Positions 59,738 through 64,000 of a stretch of DNA of 64,000 bases are shown piece after piece. A program made the position numbers and the translations under genes. Numbering within the stretch: position 1 is the stretch's first letter; every line of letters starts with the position of its first letter. Source of the DNA: an uncultured Roseibium sp. (GTDB lineage: Bacteria > Pseudomonadota > Alphaproteobacteria > Rhizobiales > Stappiaceae); NCBI RefSeq assembly GCF_963669205.1, contig NZ_OY769915.1, forward strand, positions 5,908,501-5,972,500, in the 5' to 3' direction. Under the pieces are notes generated by a model. It had not been told where the DNA came from, did not search any database, and saw only the letters and a program-made list of their open reading frames with translations.

Positions 59738-59843
59738 TCGGTCGTCAGCCCCGGTGCCGTGTCTGTTTGAAGCCCCTCTGGAAGACTGTTCAGATCTCGA
59801 ATGCACCGTGACCCAATTGCCGGGCCAACGTCGGCGTCTGTTA

Positions 59844-59859
59844 ATCAAGGACCGTGCCA
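59844..59859 (-). promoter_or_regulatory. Sigma-54 promoter of glnK-amtB
   Basis: Read leftward, TGGCAC-N5-TTGAT matches the -24/-12 consensus (TGGCAC-N5-TTGCA/W) with the exact 5-base spacer. It lies about 150 bases before the glnK ATG. The predicted start is near 59832. Confidence 0.82.
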
Positions 59860-60122
59860 ACTGACCAGAGAAATTGAAAAAGTTCATTTTTTCAGGTGCT
59901 TGGGTGATAAGATCGAAAACTCACGCGTTAACGGATCTCACCGTGATGAATTTCGAGGCACTTTTTTTGACTAAAAAATAGACGGATTGCAGGCAAGGTG
60001 TGAAAAATTAGGCAGATCGAAGACTGGGCAAAAGCATCGAAATGAGGCAACCGGAAACGGACGCCGAAAGGCCGGCCGATGCCCGCCGGGGCGGCAGGCA
60101 AACGGACGCCGGCAAGCGGATT

Positions 60123-60695
60123 TCAGGCGGAAAAACCGCCATCGTCCAGATAGGCGATCTCTGCGGGAGTGGAGTCACGCCCAAGGACCTTGTTGCGATG
60201 AGGAAAGCGCCCGAAACGCCTGATCACGTCCATGTGGATCAGGGCGTAGTGATAAAAGTCCGTGTTTCCCAGGCGCCGGCACAGATCAACGGACCGCTCC
60301 TGGTGGGACATGTCTTCGGAATGCTCAAACGGAAGATAGAAGAACACCCGCACGTCCTTGGGGAAGGCGCGGTCGAAACCTCTTTCCAGGGCGGTCTCGG
60401 CGATCGATACGGCCTTTGCGTCGGAAGCAAACGCCTCGGGCGTCCCCCTGTAGATGTTGCGCGTCATCTGATCGAGCAGGATGAGCAGTGCGAGTGCACC
60501 GTCCGCGGTATCCGCCCAGTGATCCAGCGCGCCGGCGGTCGCGGCTTCGACGGTTTCGCGGAAGCCGTCGCGGCAGCTTCCATCGAACTTGTCACCACCC
60601 GCGAACCATTTCGGCGCACCTGCCTGCCACCAGAAATCGAGAACGTCCAAGGGAGAAACGGTCATCTCGGGCATTTGGGCGCGTCCACTCGTCAT
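60123..60695 (-). CDS. DUF924 family protein
   Basis: A 190-residue cytoplasmic protein with the DUF924 pattern: SPLDVLDFWWQAGAPKWFAGGDKFDGSCRDGF, ALLILLDQMTRNIYRGTPEAFASDAKAVSIAETAL, FYLPFEHSEDMSHQERSVDLCRRLG and the final GRFPHRNKVLGRDSTPAEIAYLDDGGFSA. All are helical TPR-like repeats of unknown function, associated with bacterial ancestors of eukaryotic regulators. The start at 60695 uses AGGAAGAG, which lies inside a remnant of a miniature element; starts at 60674 or 60665 are alternatives. Confidence 0.9.
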   Translation of the reverse strand: MTSGRAQMPEMTVSPLDVLDFWWQAGAPKWFAGGDKFDGSCRDGFRETVEAATAGALDHWADTADGALALLILLDQMTRNIYRGTPEAFASDAKAVSIAETALERGFDRAFPKDVRVFFYLPFEHSEDMSHQERSVDLCRRLGNTDFYHYALIHMDVIRRFGRFPHRNKVLGRDSTPAEIAYLDDGGFSA

Positions 60696-60704
60696 CACTC
60701 TTCC

Positions 60705-60752
60705 TAACGGGATTTCGTCATATCCCATGCCATTTCAGTCTCAAGAACTCAA
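60705..60752 (-). mobile_element. Degenerate remnant of a TA-flanked miniature element
   Basis: Read leftward, this stretch matches the left part of the element at 9867 (GAGACTGAAATGGCATG ... CCGTTAGGAAG) with mismatches and deletions. The outer tip and the other end are missing. It provides the ribosome site of the DUF924 gene. Confidence 0.6.
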
Positions 60753-60783
60753 TGCGAGTGAACAACATTTTTAGAAACCACAC

Positions 60784-61593
60784 CTAGTCACCGCACGCCC
60801 GGCTTTGCCAGTTTTCGCGGTGAAGGCGCATCTGTTCTTCAAGATATCCGCTTTCTTTCAGCGCCGCCATTTCCTCCCTGAACGCCTCCACGAGCTGGAC
60901 GTCCGTGCCGTGGCTGAAAACGGCCCAGAGCGGTTTTGCCAGGTCTTCGATGTAGACGACGGGCCGCAATTGGCCGCCGTCATATCCCTGCCGGCACGCG
61001 GAGGCCTCGGCAAGAAACCCCGTGAGCGGCAGCAGATCGATCCTGCCGAGGTATAGCATTTCGATCCCCTGGCGATAGTCGGTGATCGGCACCAACTGGC
61101 CGGAGGTTTCAAGACCGGCCTCGCGGAGATGGGCATGCGTGTTGCCGCCGTCCTGCACGCCGATCCGCAAGTCGGCGCCCTTCAGATCGGCGACGGTATC
61201 GGCAGCAATTTCCGGGTTGGACCTGAGCTGATAAAGATACTGGCCATAGGGCGACACCTCGCCAAGCCAGAGAAACTGCCCTTCGCGCTTAGGCGTGCGG
61301 GAAAGCGAAAACAGCAATACGTTGGGAACCCTTTCCGCGGTCAGCATGGCGCGTTTCCACGGCATGAACTCGATCGACCCGGTCTTCAACGGAATGCGTT
61401 TTTTGACCCGCTCCATCACCGCCGAAATATACTGCGCCACATAGCCGTCCGGTGTTCCGTCATTGTCCCATTGAAGCGGTGCAAAACTCTGCGTGACGAT
61501 CCGGATCGACTGGGTCTCGGCAGAGACACAAGGGGTCGCCCCGAGCGCGAGCCAGGCAACGGCGGCGAAGATCAGCCAGGGTCTCGAGGTCAT
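60784..61593 (-). CDS. Periplasmic solute-binding protein, family 3
   Basis: A 269-residue protein with signal peptide WLIFAAVAWLALGATPCVSA. The SBP family 3 pattern includes IRIVTQSFAPLQWDNDGTPDGYVAQYISAVMERV, FMPWKRAMLTAERVPNVLLFSLSRTPKREGQFLWLGEVSPYGQYLY, LKGADLRIGVQDGGNTHAHL and GIEMLYLGRIDLLPL. It binds amino acids or other small polar ligands. No ABC permease is adjacent, so it may be an orphan sensor or transporter component. Confidence 0.85.
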   Translation of the reverse strand: MTSRPWLIFAAVAWLALGATPCVSAETQSIRIVTQSFAPLQWDNDGTPDGYVAQYISAVMERVKKRIPLKTGSIEFMPWKRAMLTAERVPNVLLFSLSRTPKREGQFLWLGEVSPYGQYLYQLRSNPEIAADTVADLKGADLRIGVQDGGNTHAHLREAGLETSGQLVPITDYRQGIEMLYLGRIDLLPLTGFLAEASACRQGYDGGQLRPVVYIEDLAKPLWAVFSHGTDVQLVEAFREEMAALKESGYLEEQMRLHRENWQSRACGD

Positions 61594-61797
61594 GTCACTT
61601 CCGAACTATCCGGCATCAGAACGAGATGCAGGCGCTCCCTGATCATGCGCGATTCGAACAAATGCACATGACACTTTCATATCAGACGATCATTAATGGC
61701 CCTTGAAAGAATGGAAACCATCTGTCTTTTGAACTAGATCATGCCTTGTACGGAGATCGTGCGAAAAACCACGCGACAGCAAACAAGAAGGCCTACT

Positions 61798-62025
61798 GTG
61801 TCCGAAACCCTGCTTGATCTGAAGGGTCTGAAGTGCCCGCTCCCCGTGCTCAAGGCGCGCAAGGCCATGTCGCGGATCCCTTCCGGCGACCGGTTGATCG
61901 TTCTGACGACTGATCCCATGGCCGAAATCGACATCCCCCATTTCTGCCAGGAAAACGGCCACACGCTCGTTTCGAGCGAACGAACGGAGTTCGGTCACAG
62001 GTTCCTGCTCGTCAAGGGCACCTGA
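61798..62025 (+). CDS. tusA: Sulfur carrier protein TusA
   Basis: A 75-residue protein starting with GTG at 61798, preceded by AAGAAGG 6 bases upstream. The SirA/TusA motif LDLKGLKCPLPVLKARKAM carries the catalytic Cys in the CPxP motif. It relays persulfide sulfur to tRNA thiolation or molybdenum cofactor. It stands alone, convergent with phhB 12 bases away. Confidence 0.9.
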   Translation: MSETLLDLKGLKCPLPVLKARKAMSRIPSGDRLIVLTTDPMAEIDIPHFCQENGHTLVSSERTEFGHRFLLVKGT

Positions 62026-62037
62026 AGCCCCGTTACA

Positions 62038-62334
62038 TCAGTCCCGCGACGCGATGCCGTCGATCTGCCGGGCAAGTTCCAGATCCAGTTCGCTCAATCC
62101 GCCGACATCATGGGTGGCAAGCGTGATGTCGACCGTTCGGTAGACATTCGACCACTCGGGATGATGATTCATTTTTTCGGCTATCAGCGCCACATGCGCC
62201 ATGAACCCGAAAGCTTCGCAAAAGTCCTTGAACTTGAAGGACCTGAAGATGGCCTCTCGTCCTTCGCACAGATGCCAGTCCGGCAAGATCCGGAGCCCGG
62301 CGGCGCGATCTTCCGGTTTCAGTCGTTCAACCAT
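62038..62334 (-). CDS. phhB: 4a-hydroxytetrahydrobiopterin dehydratase
   Basis: A 98-residue pterin-4a-carbinolamine dehydratase. The active-site motif is NHHPEWSNVYRTVDITLATHDVGGLSELD (His-His-x-x-W), preceded by FKFKDFCEAFGFMAHVALIAEKM. It recycles the pterin cofactor of aromatic amino-acid hydroxylases and also acts as a pterin-metabolism enzyme in bacteria lacking phenylalanine hydroxylase. It diverges from the broken phosphatase gene. Confidence 0.95.
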   Translation of the reverse strand: MVERLKPEDRAAGLRILPDWHLCEGREAIFRSFKFKDFCEAFGFMAHVALIAEKMNHHPEWSNVYRTVDITLATHDVGGLSELDLELARQIDGIASRD

Positions 62335-62414
62335 CTGTCCTACCCTTCGCTACGATATTGCAATTCCCGGCATGCAAAAGCACGATGTCGGTCCTGAGGA
62401 TATCGGAGAGTGCG

Positions 62415-63130
62415 GTGACCCACAAAGTTCTGTTTGTCTGTCTAGGGTCAGGACCCATTAATTTGGATGAATTGGTAGGAGTGAATTTGTTCGGATACGA
62501 GGCGCAAAGCTGCAGGAAACCGTCCGGTTTCCAAAGATTTGCAACGATGTTGCCGGGCAAATTCACCCTATCCCTGCGGGACGCAAAAACGGCTTCGATC
62601 TGCTGCGTCAAACCACTCAACCGGGCAGGAAGCCCGCTTATCGCGCTTTTCCTTGCAGCTCATTGCCGTTTGCTGCGCCAATTCAAACAAATTAATGGGT
62701 CCTGACCCTAGGCAACATTTGCCGTTCCCCCCTCGCCGAGGGCATTTTTTCCGGGCTCGTCGATGAGGCCGGCCGGACCTCTGATTTCCTGATCGATTCG
62801 GCAGGCACCGGACCGTGGCATGTCGGCAATCCACCCGATCCGCGATCGGTGGACATTGCCGCCAGACACGGGCTCGACATCTCGCATCAGCAGGCCCGAA
62901 CCGTCACCGAGGGAGATTTCGACCGGTTTGACGTGATCGTTGCCATGGACGGCGACAACCTGGCCGCCCTCGCGTCCATCAGCAAGACGCCCCGTGCCGA
63001 GATCCGCCTCCTGCTGAACGCACCGCCGATGGACGTGCCTGACCCTTATTTTGGCGGCCCGGAAGGATTTGAGGACGTATTCCGCCTGATCCGGTCCGGC
63101 TGCGAGAAACTGCTCTCAGGCATTGCCTGA
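62415..63130 (+). pseudogene. Low-molecular-weight protein-tyrosine phosphatase, interrupted by a miniature element
   Basis: The gene starts with GTG at 62415 (GGAGAG upstream) and reads VTHKVLFVCL. The element at 62442-62711 then breaks the catalytic P-loop. Reading resumes at 62709 with GNICRSPLAEGIFSGLVDEAG and continues to DPYFGGPEGFEDVFRLIRSGCEKLL at 63130. Joining the parts across one TA recreates VLFVCLGNICRSP, the CX5R active-site loop, and a normal 149-residue protein. The insertion adds 266 bases and carries stops, so no active phosphatase can be made. Confidence 0.93.
62442..62711 (-). mobile_element. Miniature inverted-repeat element (TA-flanked), copy 2
   Basis: Ends CTAGGGTCAGGACCCATTAA (left, from 62442) and TTAATGGGTCCTGACCCTAG (right, to 62711) are perfect inverted repeats for 24 bases and extend with two mismatches to about 33. 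TA is duplicated at 62443-62444 and 62709-62710. The interior core (complement of about 62571-62640) shares AGCGGGCTTCCTGCCCGGT with copy 1. No transposase is coded. It interrupts the phosphatase gene. Confidence 0.92.
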
Positions 63131-63196
63131 AAAGGTCGTGTTCGATTCCCGCGGCATTTGACCGGTTGCTTTCATAAATCCTTCTTACAGCCTGCG

Positions 63197-63466
63197 CTAG
63201 GGTACGGACTCATAAATGAAGTCAATTTGGTTTGGATCGTTTTGACCAACTGCGAGTAGCGAAGGCGCAGGAAATGTGGTTCATTTTCAAGCCTTTCGCG
63301 ACGTGGCAGATGGCCAAAACGGCCAAATCCGAAGGACGGCAAAATGGCTTCACCTCGCAACGTCACCGCGCTTGACCGGGCATAAAGCCCGCTCTGCGCA
63401 CACTTCCTCGCGAGATTTTGCCATTTCTGCCGCCAAATCGGCTTCATTTATGGGTCCGTACCCTAG
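63197..63466 (-). mobile_element. Miniature inverted-repeat element (TA-flanked), copy 3
   Basis: Ends CTAGGGTACGGACTCATAAA (left) and TTTATGGGTCCGTACCCTAG (right) are inverted repeats of about 33 bases with few mismatches, and TA flanks both tips. The interior (complement of about 63323-63401) is closely related to the core of copy 1 over about 75 bases, in opposite orientation. It is not inside a gene. Confidence 0.88.
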
Positions 63467-63479
63467 GGTCCGGACCCTA
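63464..63479. repeat. Palindromic tip-to-tip footprint
   Basis: TAGGGTCCGGACCCTA is a perfect 16-base palindrome that starts at the right TA of copy 3. It looks like two element tips joined head to head with nothing between, as left by excision or nested insertion of a relative. Confidence 0.5.
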
Positions 63480-63514
63480 AGGGTAACGCTCCCGACGGTG
63501 AGGCTGCGTTTGCA

Positions 63515-63805
63515 ATGAAATTCCTCTGGTGGTCCCTGGCCGCCCTGCTCCTGTTGCTGGGACTTGCAACGGTATGGCTGCCCATCCCGACCGGGGTGCC
63601 GCTACTTGCGCTTGGGTTGATCGTGATTGTCGGAACGAGCAGAAGCGCCGCGCGGCTCCTGCGCAGGCGCCGCCGCGCAACACCGCCCTTGAACGATGCG
63701 ATCACCTGGGTTGAAAACCGGTCTCCGTTGCGTTTTGCCCGAATTCTGAAACGAACCCGCCCGAGGAAAAAGCAGATTCAGGCGGATTCAGAGCACCTCA
63801 CCTGA
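63515..63805 (+). CDS. Small membrane protein (PGPGW/DUF454-like)
   Basis: A 96-residue protein with helix 1 FLWWSLAALLLLLGLATVWLP and helix 2 TGVPLLALGLIVIVGTSRSAARLL, joined by LPIPTG, followed by a very basic tail (RRRRRATPPL, LKRTRPRKKQ). The layout is that of small two-helix membrane proteins of the PGPGW type, function unknown. It begins 48 bases after element copy 3. The predicted tail is cytoplasmic. Confidence 0.7.
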   Translation: MKFLWWSLAALLLLLGLATVWLPIPTGVPLLALGLIVIVGTSRSAARLLRRRRRATPPLNDAITWVENRSPLRFARILKRTRPRKKQIQADSEHLT

Positions 63806-63829
63806 TCGATCACAACGCACCGGTTGGAA

Positions 63830-64000
63830 TCACTGCTCCGAGAACCGCTGTCGGATCCCTTGAAGCAGACGTTTCGCGCGACGTGCGGCGCGGCGCAGAC
63901 TGCGATGGAGACGGCGGCCCTTTACCGTGAACCATTCATCCAGCTTCCGGTCCGTAACCAGCGGCGGAACCCTCTGGTAGAGAAGATGGTAGACGGCAAG
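63830..64000 (-). CDS. C-terminal fragment of an unidentified protein
   Basis: The reverse-strand frame is open from the window edge to a TGA at 63830-63832. It gives 56 residues beginning LAVYHLLYQRVPPLVTDRKLDEWF and ending with a strongly basic helix (RSLRRAARRAKRLLQGIRQRF). No family is recognised from this tail. The gene continues beyond the window. Confidence 0.55.
   Translation of the reverse strand, partial: LAVYHLLYQRVPPLVTDRKLDEWFTVKGRRLHRSLRRAARRAKRLLQGIRQRFSEQ

Larger units (their letters stand above)
59693..60122. other. Long intergenic region upstream of glnK
   Basis: It holds the glnK leader hairpin, the sigma-54 promoter and an AT-rich zone (59860-60010) suitable for NtrC or IHF binding, although no clear NtrC site is seen. 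The direct repeat AACGGACGCCG occurs at 60055-60065 and 60099-60109. No gene is supported. Confidence 0.5.

Noticed and set aside
62358..62705. A new protein made by reading from the phosphatase start into the element
   Set aside because: It would keep only ten native residues and ends at a stop in the terminal repeat. It is most likely a non-functional by-product.

Overview
The window looks like a chromosomal segment of a GC-rich alphaproteobacterium, most likely Hyphomicrobiales of the Stappiaceae type (Roseibium/Labrenzia/Stappia). This rests on gene content and protein resemblance (thuA-thuB, bdhA with a patatin-like lipase, Alphaproteobacterial ccm order, aconitase, PrdX, CnoX-like thioredoxin, DUF924, DUF1223). 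It is inference, not a database result. Most genes are housekeeping or metabolic. No prophage, CRISPR array, rRNA operon or complete insertion sequence is visible.

Layout. 1-7.9 kb: an endonuclease/exonuclease/phosphatase fragment, a small cytochrome c, gamma-glutamyltransferase, a TetR-membrane protein pair with a palindromic operator, thuA-thuB behind a perfect LacI-type palindrome, and small orphan genes. 8-10.1 kb: a parallel beta-helix protein, then a repeat-rich gap with two hairpin elements and a 195-bp TA-flanked miniature transposable element. 10.1-14.5 kb: a DMT exporter; a PepSY protein, OmpR-type regulator, histidine kinase and small membrane protein bracketed by two copies of TTTACA-N4-TGTAAA; and a VPLPA-CTERM protein. 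15.1-21.1 kb: a zinc-ribbon protein, tRNA-Gly(GCC), prdX, a thioredoxin/TPR co-chaperone, LON-N protein, Trm112-like protein, YggT, MipA/OmpV and a pentapeptide protein. 21.6-30.9 kb: patatin-bdhA, a duplicated membrane protein pair, ispG-pdxY-DUF429, two small secreted proteins, and a TetR-DUF4336-like pair.

31-33.4 kb is a tight queuosine-precursor operon, queC-queD-queE-queF. 33.4-40.7 kb carries envelope and unknown proteins, a VOC protein, a DUF1963 protein and acnA. 41.1-49.9 kb is an operon of the MoxR-DUF58 type (DUF4129-like, DUF4350, MoxR ATPase, DUF58, SpoIIM-like, RDD) followed by three tandem paralogous membrane proteins. 50.1-53.1 kb is ccmABCDG for cytochrome c maturation; the 57-codon ccmD is easy to miss. 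It is followed by a frameshifted DUF1223 gene. 54.2-56.7 kb holds a CDF transporter, an orphan UgpE-like permease and a HAD phosphatase. 56.8-59.9 kb is a nitrogen block: an NrtS-like membrane hairpin fused to a chemotaxis signalling domain, then glnK-amtB behind a sigma-54 promoter. 60-64 kb holds DUF924, a periplasmic binding protein, tusA, phhB and a low-molecular-weight tyrosine phosphatase gene interrupted in its catalytic loop by a miniature element, then a third copy of that element family.

The most distinctive content is a family of non-autonomous TA-flanked elements (about 9867-10061, 62442-62711 and 63197-63466, with remnants near 16679 and 60705) sharing terminal repeats and an internal conserved core. 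Also notable are the paired TTTACA-N4-TGTAAA sites around the two-component system and the NrtS-chemoreceptor fusion beside glnK-amtB.
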